Source: Symsagittifera roscoffensis (taxonomy: Eukaryota; Xenacoelomorpha; Acoela; Convolutidae). Taken from it: a DNA stretch of 64,000 nucleotides. Under the pieces are notes generated by a model, which was given only the letters and a program-made list of their open reading frames with translations, was not told the origin of the DNA and made no database searches. Made by a program: the position numbers and the translations under genes. The number at the start of each line of letters is the position of its first letter. Within the stretch, counting starts at the first letter, position 1. The stretch lies in NCBI RefSeq assembly GCF_963678635.1, contig NC_087065.1, positions 16,724,572-16,788,571 on the forward strand, in the 5' to 3' direction. Shown here piece after piece: positions 25,660 to 36,886 of the stretch.

Positions 25660-28600
25660 CTAAAAAATTTAATACCAAGAACGAGACGATAAGGTTGATG
25701 TCAAAAAAAGTAAAACAGGCAAACTGATCTCAGACGTTGTAACTATCTGAGAAAAACTGGGAAATAATGAACGTTTTTCAAACATAGAGGTCATATTGGC
25801 ATAACTTCTTTTTGTTTATAAAAAAGAGAAAAATTCCATGGAAAACAAAAAAATAAGAATAAAGAGCCAAACTGGCGTTAATTAAACCAATAGTTGAGCC
25901 GTGGCGTTAATTAAACCGACAAAAACTGACAGATATATCATAAACCAAAAAAAAATCAAATAAGCATTCGCAAAATAAAAAATTTGCAAGGTCTCAAACC
26001 AAACACCTCTGTGAACCCAAGCAGAGATTTAACCTTTGCGCAGAGTATGCAGAACTACTTGCATGCACTTGTTATGCACAAGTAAAGCAGCACTTTGCAT
26101 TCAAAAACAAGAAGAAAGAGTCTTTGAAATACAAGAAAATGCATTAATGAACTAAAGTTCCTTCCCATCACGGGTCGGTGCCATGAGAAAACAAAAACTG
26201 TGCGACCTACTCAAAATAAAATGTGCGAGTTACTTTCCATGTGCACAATGAAAAAAACGGAAAATAATTGCTTATTACATGAATTAGACTCTGATTTTTT
26301 TTGCCAAACTGTTAGAGAAAAGTTCCTACCCTGAAATTTCAAGAAACTCAAGTTACTACCCTGAAAATGTTTTTGGATAGTAACACAGTTTTAAATTTTC
26401 ATATTAACTTGACATTTATATGCGAAAAGTTATCAAACCAAGCACCACCTTTGGTCCAAGCGGAGACGTTTTCAGTTTAACGGCTCGGCTCGTTAAATAC
26501 GCAAAACTGCTTGGACCAAAAACACCAATTTTGTTTGACATACTGGTATAAAAGCAACAAGACTGTTCGCATCAGTGCAACGCCCCCTGAATTTTCCCAC
26601 TGTTCTTAAGGTCGATGTAGTGTTCACTTAAGAAACATGGATGCAAAGTTCAAAAAAAAAATTTGAAACACTTTTAGATTTTTTTTCAAAATCATCACCC
26701 CACGCGCTATGAAAAGTTTGAAGTAATATATTTCGCATATTGCAAAAAATTGAATACACCCAATATCACCCCTCAATTCAATTTGAATTGATTTTAAGAC
26801 GGATTAACTCTCCGCTTTCGCGTTAATATCACGAAATATATCGCGCGTTATTTGCCCCAAATTGGCAGTTTCTGATCCCCCGTAACTTTAAAAAAAAATC
26901 ATTTAAATAACCTTTCTAAATTTCAGCTCAGCACAACAATACATTTCAAATGATAAAAAATTGCTGGATAACAAGCCAAAATTGGTCTGGAAGAAATCCA
27001 CCACGAGCACAAACTTTCCTTCCTTTTCTCCGAAAGTCGAAACAATTACATTCATAATTACATCATGATAAAACAATTTCATTATTCAAGATAAAAAATT
27101 TTTTGATTGATGTTTTTTAATTTGAAAGAAAATTGAGAAACCTCTCTTCCTGAGTTGAAAAACGAATTCAAAGAGCAAATTTTGTTCCCAGAGAGTCTAA
27201 TTTAAGTAACTTTTGCAAACTGACTGTAAAAAGCGCCAAAAAGGATTTTACATATTTAAGAGAAAAACAACAACTCAAGAATTCAATTCTTTACAGAGGG
27301 GAAAGCGGAGCTTTGCAACACCTGCGATGCAAAAGCCTATTGAACTACAAATAAGTGAATGAAAAAAAGACAGAAGCCAAAAAAATATGTTGGAAAAAAC
27401 TACTAGAAAAAACAACTTGACAAAATTAAAAACTACAGTATCAAAAACTTCACATTTGTATTGGATGAAGTTCATAAACAGCCCTTGAAAAAGAAATCAT
27501 TTACTAAGCGGCAACAAAGGCTATTAACTTTGGGTCGAAAACTGTTGCGCCGAAAACAAAACTGTTGTCATAATGAAGCTCATAAAATTTAAAAGTTTTT
27601 ACGACCCATCCTAACTGAAACAAAATCCCAAATGAAAGTTTTTTTGCCCTCAAAATAACGCAAATTAAGTTGACTCAGTCAATATACCATAAACTGTAAC
27701 TGCTTGAATATTTGAAAAAAAAACGAAAAATAAAAAACTCAAAATCAGACATGGTAAATTTACATTTTTGTGAAATTTCAGTTATAGCAAAAAACTGTAT
27801 TAATTGAAACAAAGCTTTAAAAATCAAACCAATAAAAATTCTACCAGAGAAAAATGGCGTATAAAAAATCATGAAATGAACCGATAGAAACTAGGGCGAA
27901 AGCCACTAACCCGAAAAAATTGAGTAACTTTTTTGAAAGATGATTACAACTTAAAACTTGAAAATACTCGAGAATTGAAGTTCCTCTAGAAGAAAAGATT
28001 GTCTAGAAGTGTGGACAAAGTTGTTTACGGGAAAAAAATTTAGCATTCGATTGCAAATTCTAGCTTATCGCAATGGTAAAAACTACAATTTTCAGTAAGT
28101 AAGGGTTTCAACTTGTCACTGCTACGCGCAGCAACAGAAGCGATCGCTTTCATAGTCGAAGTTGCGACAGGTTTCTGAGGAACTGAATCGTTTTCTTGTT
28201 GGTTGTCGGCGAAGAACATTTCGAGTTCTGTTTGAATGCTGACCTCGTTTACTAATACACCAGAAACGTCTACAGCTTTGAGGAAAAAAGAAGGACTTTT
28301 AGTCAGATCGATTGTAAGGTTCAATCCTTCGAACGGTTGATAGTTCGAAATTAAAAAATTGTAGCGTTGTTTGAAGTGGCGTTGAATTGCAAGCATTTCA
28401 CTAACTTCAGGTGTCAACGCGTAAAAATTACCTGTCACTCGTTTCAGAAGTTTATCGATTTTTTTGGATTGGTTTTTGACATTTTCACTTAGCTTAGCAA
28501 TTGAATGCTTCATTCCAATATCTTGTTCGTACCACTTTTGAATTTCTTGAGTATACATGTTAGTTTGCTCGCCGGTTCCTGAAAACTTTGTTTCAAACGC

Positions 28601-31600
28601 CAAATATTGAAATTTCCGTTCAGGAAATAGACGATTGAATATGTTATGCTACTCGTTACATAACCTTTCATACTCAGGTTGAGCAAGCGATGCGCTTATT
28701 GCATGTGCATATGCAGAGTTCCGAATTCGTTTGATTCGAACTAAATCCGCAGCTTCAGTCGTCTCGGTGTCGTCGGGCTCATCGTCCCAGCCTGTTTTTG
28801 GCTCGTCAAGACGTTCTGAATGACGAATGACGAACATCAGTAGAGTTATATCTAATAATTCTGCGTTGAAGTTCTCCTAAAAAACTTTAATACCAAGAAC
28901 GAGACGATAAGGTTGATGTCAAAAAAATGAAAACAGGCAAACTGATCTCAGACGTTGTAACTATCTGAGAAAAACGGGAAATAATGAATGTTTTTCAAAC
29001 ATAGAGGTTATATTGGCATAATTTCCACAACTTCTTTTTTGTTTATAACAAAGAGAAAAATTCCATGGAAAACAAAAAAATAAGAGTGAAGAGCCAAACT
29101 GGCGTTAATTAAACCAATAGTTGAGCCGTGGCATTAATTAAACCGACAAAAACTGACAGATATATCATAAACCAAAAAAAAATCAAATAAGCATTCGCAA
29201 AATAAAAAATTTGCAAGGTCTCAAAGCAAACACCTCTGTGAACCCAAGCAGAGATTTAACCTTTGCGCAGAGTATGCAGAACTACTTGCATGCACTTGTT
29301 ATGCACAAGTAAAGCAGCACTTTGCATTCAAAAACAAGAAGAAAGAGTCTTTGAAATACAAGAAAATGCATTAATGAACTAAAGTTCCTTCCCATCACGG
29401 GTCGGTGCCATGAGAAAACAAAAACTGTGCGACCTACTCAAAATAAAATGTGCGAGTTACTTTCCATGTGCACAATGAAAAAAACGGAAAATAATTGCTT
29501 ATTACATCAATTAGACTCTGATTTGTTTTGCCAAACTGTTAGAGAAAAGTTCCTACCCTGAAATTTCAAGAAACTCAAGTTACTACCCTGAAAATGTTTT
29601 TGGATAGTAACACAGTTTCAGATTTTCATATTAACTTGACATTTATATGCGAAAAGTTATCAAACCAAGCACCACCTTTGGTCCAAGCGGAGACGTTTTC
29701 AGTTTAACGGCTCGGCTCGTTAAATACGCAAAACTGCTTGGACCAAAAACACCAATTTTGTTTGACATACTGGTATAAAAGCAACAAGACTGCTCGCATC
29801 AGTGCAACGCCCCCTGAATTTTCCCACTGTTCTTAAGGTCGATGTAGTGTTCACTTAAGAAACATGGATACAAAGTTCAAAAAAAAAATTTGAAACACTT
29901 TTAGATTTTTTTTCAAAATCATCACCCCACGCGCTATGAAAAGTTTGAAGTAATATATTTCGCATATTGCAAAAAATTGAATACACCCAATACCATCCCT
30001 CATTTCAATTTGAATTGATTTTAAGACGGATTAACTCTCCGCTTTCGCGTTAATATCACGAAATATATCGCGCGTTATTTGCCCCAAATTGGCAGTTTCT
30101 GATCCCCGGTAATTTAAAAAAAAATCATTTAAATAACCTTTCTAAATTTCAGCTCAGCACAACAATACATTTCAAATGATAAAAAATTGCTGGATAACAA
30201 GCCAAAATTGGTCTGGAAGAAATCCACCACGAGCACAAACTTTCCTTCCTTTTCTCCGAAAGTCGAAACAATTACATTCATAATTACATCATGATAAAAC
30301 AATTTCATTATTCAAGATAAAAAATTTTTTGATTGATGTTTTTTAATTTGAAAGAAAATTGAGAAACCTCTCTTCCTGAGTTGAAAAACGAATTCAAAGA
30401 GCAAATTTTGTTCCCAGAGAGTCTAATTTAAGTAACTTTTGCAAACTGACTGTAAAAAGCGCCAAAAAGGATTTTACATATTTAAGAGAAAAACAACAAC
30501 TCAAGAATTCAATTCATTACAGAGGGGAAAGCGGAGCTTTGCAACACCTGCGATGCAAAAGCCTATTGAACTACAAATAAGTGAATGAAAAAAAGACAGA
30601 AGCCAAAAAAATATGTTGGAAAAAACTACTAGAAAAAACAACTTGACAAAATTAAAAACTACAGTATCAAAATTTTCACATTTGTATTGGATGAAGTTCA
30701 TAAACAGCCCTTGAAAAGGAAATCATTTACTAAGCGGCAACAAAGGCTATTAACTTTGGGTCGAAAACTGTTGCGCCGAAAACAAAACTGTTGTCATATT
30801 GAAACTCATAAAATTTAAAAGTTTTTACGACCCATCCTAACTGAAACAAAATCCCAAATGAAAATTTTTTTTTGCCCTCAAAATAACGCAAATTAAGTTG
30901 ACTCAGTCAATATACCATAAACTGTAACTGCTTGAATATTTGAAAAAAAAAACGAAAAATAAAAAACTCAAAATCAGACATGGTAAATTTACATTTTTGT
31001 GAAATTTCAGTTATAGCAAAAAACTGTATTAATTGAAACAAAGCTTTAAAAATCAAACCAATAAAAATTCTACAAGAAAAAAATGGCGTGTAAAAAATCA
31101 TGAAATGAACCGATAGAAACTAGGGCGAAAGCCACTAACCCGAAAAAATTGAGTAACTTCTTTGAAAGATGATTACAACTTAAAACTTGAAAATACTCGA
31201 GAATTGAAGTTCCTCTAGAAGAAAAGATTGTCTAGAAGTGTGGACAAAGTTGTTTACGGGAAAAAATTTAGCATTCGATTGCAAATTCTAGCTTATCGCA
31301 ATGGTAAAAACTACAATTTTCAGTAACTTCCTATTTTTCACGACAATGAGACCTGTACTTGACATTATATAAACAAAAACAGACAGTATCAAAAGCAGTT
31401 TTCATTCCCCTCGGATTTCTCAAAATCAAAACTACTCTTATAAAGCCTAAAATTCATTCTCACTTAAATATGACTTTCAATAAAAATGCAAAGTTTCATC
31501 TCAATTTTTAAAATACCATTGCAGACACTTGAATCAAATGTAAGAGAAAATTCTTCTTTGGATTGTTTTTGTAAAGTTCTAAGGCTTTGAAAATTACAAA

Positions 31601-34600
31601 TTCAGCAATTTTTTGGACTAATTCTTGTGCGCTTTGAAGATTTGATCATTGATGCCGAAGGCGCTAGGCTATTTATTTATGCAATGCATTTTATCCCGCG
31701 CTTCAGCGGAAAAACTAAATTTATGTTTTTTTTATGATTTCTTTCAGCAGTAACTATCACATACGGATAAACGTTCAATCTGGATAAACGTGCTTTGTCC
31801 TGATACGCGAGCAATCTTCTAATACGAGCAAACTTGAATACCAGCTCCACTCTCTTGCCAAGTTAGTTTTTAGGCGTTTCTTTTTTGAGCATTTGACTAA
31901 CCAATTTACGTGTTCAAGCATCGGCATATCTCGCTATCAATTAAATTTGTTTTGCATGTGGTACTCCCTGGAATCTTCGTTCCTTATGCTTTTTTTAAAA
32001 CAAAAAATCAGTATGTCTCCAGAACCCTGTTAGGGGTAAGGAGTTCAAACTGGAAAGATAGCACTCCGAAGCCTATCCGTATTCGAGAAAGTACTGATTA
32101 AAATAACTCCAGTTAACGCAAAACAACTTGATTGAATCGAAATACCATATACTGTAACTGTTCAAATAATTGAAAAAAAAACGAAAAAAAAAAACTTAAA
32201 ATCAGACATGATAAATTTACATTTTTGTGAAGTTTCAGTTATAGCAAAAACTGTTTAAATTGGAGAAAAACCCATGCTTTAATATACAAACAAATAGAAC
32301 TTCCACCAGATAAAAATAGCGTTAAAAAAACATTAAAGAAACCAACAGAAACTAGGACAAAAGCCACGAACCCGAAAAAAATGAGACTTTTTTGAAAAAT
32401 TTTTACAAACTGAAAAGCAAAGATCCTCGAAAAATGAAGATCCTCTAGAAGAGGAGATTGTCTAGAAGTGAGGACAAAGGTGTTTACGGGAAAAAAGTCT
32501 AGCATCCGATTGCAAAACTCTTGCCTATCGCAAAGGTAAAAACTACCTTTTTGAGTAACATCCAATTTTTCACGTCAATGAGACCTGAACTTGAAGTTAT
32601 ATAAACAAAAACAGTGAGTATCGAAAACAGTTTTCATTTCGCTAGGAATTCTAAAAATCAAAACTAATCTTATAACTAAAAATCAGGCATAAACCTATTT
32701 CTCAGTTTATTATGACTTCAAAAAAATGCAAAGTTTTATAACAACTTTTAAATTCCATTGCAGATTTGGGCTCCTTTATTTCAAATTTAAGAAAAAAAAA
32801 CTTTCTTGGATTAATTTTGTGAACTTCTAAGGATTTATAAATTATCAATACGGCAATTTTTTGGACTAATTTATGTGCGCTGTGAAGATTTTATCAATGA
32901 TGCTGAAGGCATTACGCGATTTATTTATGCAATGCATATTATCCCGCATTTATGCGGAAATACTTAAATTATGTTTCTTATAGTATTTCCTTCAGCAGTA
33001 GCTATTAAATACAGATAAAGGGGCAATCTGAGCATTCAGTACATTGTCTTGATACGCGAGCGATCTTCTAATGCGGGCAAACTTCAATACCAGCTCCACT
33101 CTCTTGCCACGTTAGTTTTTAGGCGTTTCATTTTTGAGCATTTGACTAACCAATTCACGTGTTCAAGCATCGGCATACCTCGTCATCATTTAACTTTGTG
33201 TTGCATGTGGTACGCCCTGGAATGGTCGTGCCTTCTGTTTTTTTTTTTACAAAAAAACAGTATGTCTCCAGAAACCTCCTAGGGGTAATGAGTTCGAACT
33301 GGAAAGATGGCACTCCGATGTCTATCCGTTTTCGAGAAAATAGTGGGTACACCTAAAAATCTATGAAAAATACTAAAAAAAACCCTATTTGAGCTTTTTG
33401 AATTTCAATGACTAATTATGTTTCAGACTTTTTTGGATCAAATTAACCCAATTTGAGATAACTGGATCAAAAGGTAAGTTTTTACTCCATTGGAAAGTCT
33501 GAAAACTATCATTTTTTAAAATGTTTTCGTGATTTGTACGCTTTTGTTGCTCAATAGTCGAGTTTGCCTTGCTTCCAACAAAAGAAATAAAGTTAAATAA
33601 AAAAATCAAAATTCAAACCTCGAAATATAAATTTAAAGAAATTCCTGAAAAAACACCAAGACCTATATAAGAGTATACACTACGTTCATGACTCGTAAAC
33701 AAGACAATCATTAAATTCATAGATGCTTTGTCTCATAATACAAATAAAAGTGATCTAAAAACTTTATGGTAGTCATTTTTCGTTTCGTTTGATAAAGCTG
33801 TAGGTTACTGGACCACTGTATAGAGTTCAAGATGTGAATGAAAAATGACGTAGCATATCTTTTGTATAACAAATACAGATGATTAAAACAGTTTTTTTTT
33901 TCACGTGGGAACTTCGCACTAGATATACTTCCGACTCTAATGCACATATCAGGATAAAAAATTGGACATTATCTTTTTTTTGCAACCATCGTTCCGAAAT
34001 TTTGAACGAACCCCAAATATTGGGAATCGACCTTAAGCGATGAAAAAAAAGCTAATTTACTGAAAAAGAGATTAACTCCTTTTTTGGAGCTGAGCTGGAA
34101 ATTTTTGGAGCTGAGCTGAGCTGGAAATTCTTTTTTTGGAGCTGAGCTGAGCTTAAAAAAATTAGTCTGTTAACTTTTCTTTTCTGAGTTCAAGCTTTTG
34201 TATTTTTTGTAACTTATTTCAACAAATTAATAAATTGAATGTAGCTGACTTCCCAATCTCTTGCAACACATTCATTCCGAGTCCTTATTTTTGAAAAGTC
34301 ATTGATGATTTTAGAATTAGGCATGCTCAAGTCGATCTCACAAAAAACTAGCCACAAATAAAGCAGAGAACAGATGCTATGAAATTTCCAATGCTGCAGA
34401 TCGTGATTATAGCAAAAATGCCACTAAATAAGTGAACACTTTTAATGAACATTTATATTTGAGATTTAGGTTAGAAAAAAAAGGTGCGTATTAATACACT
34501 AACGCTGTCTTGTGTAGATATTATGATATTGAACATTTTATAAGGTCAACATACAGTTTGAATTCAACAAGCATATGCTTACGTCAACTGGTTTTGTTCC

Positions 34601-35390
34601 TTGACCATTGCAATGGAATGACAAAAAGCTGTTTTAAATTATAAGTATTCTGGTTTTGTCGAACAGTTCAAAATCTCTAAGAATTGTCAGAGCCTAACTC
34701 AAAGCCTTACCTTACCACTGAATTCAATCTTTAGAACGGGTAAAAAACATAGCTCACCATTTATTACATTCATTTATATATCTAAGTTAGACTAATAAAG
34801 GCAAATGTAGGATAAACAATTGCATATGGTTTCCGCTGATCAGAAATTTAATCGCAAATGATTTAATTGCTTTCTACAAAAAAAAACGAAACTTAGCCAA
34901 AAAATAGCCTTTTTCTTATTGAGATGAAAAACAGATTAAGAAATTGGGAATCTCAGTACATTTCTAATGCATGAATAAAAAACAGCTATTTTCAACAGCC
35001 AGAGTAGAAATAATAACATTATTTACCGAACTATATATTCATCTTTGTACCAACTAACAAGGCAAGAAACTCTTGCGATGCCGTAATCCAATCAATTACA
35101 ATATTCTTGCCATTGAAAGTAATCATACTTGTTTTATTTACGTTATCCCACTGTTTACTAACCTTCGCATCTGGGTAGAGCAGTTTCCATTGACTTTGAC
35201 TCAATACTTTTCTCTTGAACTTCTTGAAGTCACTTTTGCAACTCAGTACAAGCTGGCAAACTGTTTGAGGCTTCGCCTTTTCTTCCAAAATCTTCAGAAC
35301 AGCCATTCTCCCGAAGTCCAACAAAAGATGACAAATGTGCACAAAATTAGCACGATAAGTCTCCTTTTCAGGATTTATATCCAAATTCAT
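22699..35390 (-). CDS. HEPN-NACHT-LRR protein, NLR-like (2 exons)
   Basis: Exon 1 (35163-35390) and exon 2 (22699-25659) join in phase 0 to a protein of about 1062 aa. Residues 1-155 form a DZIP3/hRUL138-type HEPN domain, with QSQWKLLYP at 65-73, SLDITLLMFVIRHS spanning the junction, and the HEPN motif R128-N-S-A-Y-A-H134. A coiled region and the linker LAIQRHFKQRYNFL follow. The NACHT-like NTPase has Walker A GCRGIGKT (about 337-345) and a degenerate Walker B (VCFIFDFSLC, about 412-420). The C-terminal third has leucine-rich strands (LTSLRVRNF, LKQLDLSGLKVTCNQC) and a Cys-rich patch. HEPN-NACHT proteins are intracellular STAND receptors in several invertebrate lineages; HEPN domains are often RNases or RNA binders. 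Immune function is inferred. The 9.5-kb intron holds a duplicated, broken exon 2. Confidence 0.85.
26570..27055. mobile_element. Family A element, copy 4 (inside duplication unit 1)
   Basis: acaagactgttcgcatcagt ... gcgttatttgccccaaattg ... gaaagtcgaaacaatta. The same element recurs at 29787-30272 because it was carried along in the 3.2-kb duplication. Confidence 0.6.
28040..28876 (-). pseudogene. Truncated duplicate of HEPN-NACHT exon 2 (decoy exon)
   Basis: Nearly identical to 24883-25659, including the acceptor (agttttttag) and the HEPN motif, but cut off just before Walker A: after KLKPL the frame runs into unrelated sequence and stops at 28040. A single base change turns a Leu codon (TTG) into TAG at 28649-28651, equivalent to residue 152. 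Spliced to exon 1 it would encode a 151-aa free HEPN domain. It lies between exon 1 and the full exon 2, so its acceptor competes with the real one. Most likely a non-functional by-product of the tandem duplication; a regulatory or dominant-negative role is possible. Confidence 0.9.
29787..30272. mobile_element. Family A element, copy 5 (inside duplication unit 2)
   Basis: Duplicate of the copy at 26570-27055, offset 3217 bp. Confidence 0.6.
30900..33360. repeat. Older ~1.23-kb tandem duplication
   Basis: 30900-32125 and 32126-33360 align in order: aataccata.actgtaactg, cagacatggtaaatttac, the hairpin block near 31290/32530, agacctg.acttga, caatgcat.ttatcccgc, then gcatttgactaaccaatt and cagtatgtctccagaa.cc. 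Roughly 80-85 % alike by eye. Its first ~430 bp also occur at 27660-28098, so that block is present three times. Confidence 0.85.
33361..33715 (+). repeat. ~400-bp TATATAAG repeat (family B), copy
   Basis: Contains gataactggatcaaaaggta, ttactccattggaaagtctg and the close acctatataagagt, then gttcatgactcgtaa. Same family as the intronic copies listed at 37690-57910. Confidence 0.65.
33716..35030. other. Intron of the HEPN-NACHT gene; simple GAGCTGAGCTG run
   Basis: A short tandem run of ttttggagctgagctgagct occurs at 34080-34160 (three partial units). 34330-34520 resembles the tail of the tRNA-like 550-bp repeats. Otherwise nothing. Confidence 0.4.
35163..35390 (-). CDS. HEPN-NACHT-LRR exon 1 (HEPN N-half)
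   Basis: Start chosen at ATG 35390 (MNLDINPEKETYRANF); the open frame runs 35 codons further upstream but that part is Lys/Ile-rich and unlike the family. Encodes ICHLLLDFGRMAVLKIL and FKRKVLSQSQWKLLYPDAK, the N-half of a DZIP3-type HEPN domain. Ends at donor GTTAGT. Phase 0 matches the acceptor of exon 2. Confidence 0.82.
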
Positions 35391-35812
35391 GCGGAGTGGT
35401 TTTTTCACAATTTTTAATATTATAAAATTGGTTTTAGAATTGCTGAAGTGTACAATTATACTGATTTTTATTGAACATTGATGCCTTAGAATCATATATT
35501 TTCAGGTTGAAGCAAGTTACCGGTATTTTTCAACGCTGAAAGTCAGCTCTAATTAAATGTTCCCCAATTTGTATTTAATTTGGACCACTTTTTGTTTGCT
35601 AACGCTTTCTGCTGGAGACCGAAGAAAACGAAGCGGAGCAATATTTTTTTAATCAAAAAGCAAATTACTAAACCGATAATAAAAGATGAATCTAAATTAG
35701 TACACTACACCGAGAAACAAGACACATTTGACAATATTTCAAAAAATCTCCTTGCCTTTATATTGCAGTTCTTAAAACAATTTCAATTTTCAGCAACAGG
35801 TTATTTGTCAGT

Positions 35813-36391
35813 TTAGGATTTGTCAAACTCGAAGTCTATGGTTATTGATTTTCTTAAAGGCACAAACTTGCGTTCGTTTACTCCTGCGCTTGTCAACATT
35901 TTCCTAGAAGCTATGAACTGTTTTTCATCGTGGTAACTATCCGTCCCAAAAATAACTTCCTTAATTCCCGATTGAATAAGTAATTTCGTGCACTCGTTGC
36001 AGGGAAATAAAGTCACATATATTCTACAATCTTTCACTTGAGTTGTATTTCTATTAACGACTGCGTTCATTTCTGCGTGGCAAACGTAAGCATATTTTGT
36101 GTCTAAAAATCCACCCTTTTTCCCCCATGGAAAATCATCGTCATCACAGCCTACTGGAAACCCATTGTAGCCAACACTGACAATTTTGTTGTCGGAATTC
36201 ACGACACAAGCGCCGACTTGTCGGTTCGGATCTTTGCTTCGCTGGGCGGATAAAAGGGCAACCGACATGAAGTATTCGTCCCATGAGAGGTAGTCGTTTC
36301 GTTTAAAACCTACCCACGGCAAACCGCCGTTCGATTCATTCTCTTTAAGAGAAACTGAATTCAACTCAGAAGCCAAAATATTGTCCGACAT
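35813..36391 (-). CDS. DCTD: Deoxycytidylate (dCMP) deaminase
   Basis: A 192-aa intact single-exon frame. dCMP deaminase converts dCMP to dUMP, supplying thymidylate synthase; it is a cytosolic zinc enzyme and usually a dCTP/dTTP-regulated hexamer. Zinc and catalytic residues are visible: H105-A-E107 in CHAEMNA and C131-x2-C134 in PCNEC, with [20 protein letters not shown] and GYNGFP as further signatures. Residues from about 30 align end to end with animal DCTD (about 178 aa); the first ~25 residues are extra. Vertebrate DCTD has several introns, so the lack of introns suggests intron loss or retroposition, though no poly(A) tail or target duplication was seen. The ATG lies 24 nt inside an exon starting at 36415 behind a strong acceptor (tatttttcag). 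It lies 283 bp downstream of the helicase gene on the same strand. Confidence 0.95.
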   Translation of the reverse strand: MSDNILASELNSVSLKENESNGGLPWVGFKRNDYLSWDEYFMSVALLSAQRSKDPNRQVGACVVNSDNKIVSVGYNGFPVGCDDDDFPWGKKGGFLDTKYAYVCHAEMNAVVNRNTTQVKDCRIYVTLFPCNECTKLLIQSGIKEVIFGTDSYHDEKQFIASRKMLTSAGVNERKFVPLRKSITIDFEFDKS

Positions 36392-36414
36392 ATTACACCA
36401 AAAAACAATTCAAA

Positions 36415-36428
36415 CCTGAAAAATAGGA
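36415..36428 (-). promoter_or_regulatory. Splice acceptor just upstream of the DCTD start
   Basis: On the minus strand, cctatttttcag is followed by GTTTGAATTG and then ATG 24 nt later. It resembles the internal acceptors of the neighbouring gene. It implies either a 5'UTR intron or a trans-splice (spliced-leader) site between closely packed genes. Confidence 0.55.
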
Positions 36429-36673
36429 ATTTGTCCATAACTTGCTCATGCTATTGAAATCTTTAAAATATGTAAGCTAATTTAGTCATTTTAGCTTCCG
36501 CAATACACACTACACTACTAAAATCTCTTTATAAAATAAAACAGAGGAATATATTCATTTATCGCAACTCAAAAAAACTTATTGCAAAGTTCAATTGAAA
36601 CAAAAAATCATTTGAAAAAAATTTCGGATGATTTTTAGCGGATTTTGAAATATAATTTTATAACTTTAGGCGT

Positions 36674-36886
36674 TCAAAACTTCATTCCAGGATTGTAATA
36701 ATTCTTCTTCCGCCTGTCAGTTGAGCTGGTGCTACGTGATCCTGGCCCATTTTGAAGTGGACGATATTGCGATTGTCCTTCAAAAAGCGATTCGCCAAAA
36801 TGATAAAAGTTCTGATAAGGTGGAATATAACCGATCTCAGGTGGCTCTGCTGACTCCAGAACATCGATCAGACAGTCCATTACGCA
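36674..36886 (-). CDS. YTHDC2: YTHDC2-like exon 19 (C-terminus and stop)
   Basis: Acceptor gttcctag; phase 0. Encodes CVMDCLIDVLESAEPPEIGY, then a Tyr/Gln/Ser-rich low-complexity tail ending in NPGMKF and TGA. No YTH aromatic-cage sequence is seen here or in the 283 bp before the next gene, so the protein ends without that domain. Confidence 0.82.
   Translation of the reverse strand, partial: CVMDCLIDVLESAEPPEIGYIPPYQNFYHFGESLFEGQSQYRPLQNGPGSRSTSSTDRRKKNYYNPGMKF

Larger units (their letters stand above)
24883..31326. repeat. Recent 3.2-kb tandem duplication
   Basis: Unit 1 is 24883-28099 and unit 2 is 28100-31326, offset 3217 bp, almost identical (a few substitutions and small indels). The left breakpoint lies inside exon 2 of the HEPN-NACHT gene; the right one follows ttttcagtaa in the intron. 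The junction reads cagtaagtaaggg, consistent with short homology (taa). It carries the HEPN half of exon 2, its acceptor and 2.4 kb of intron. Confidence 0.95.

Noticed and set aside
33049-33356. Overlapping frames on both strands, recurring at 31910-32101
   Set aside because: Conservation is explained by the older tandem duplication; the other copy has stops and no family match.
35073-35417. 114-codon plus-strand frame
   Set aside because: Antisense shadow of HEPN exon 1, which has family similarity and correct splice phase.
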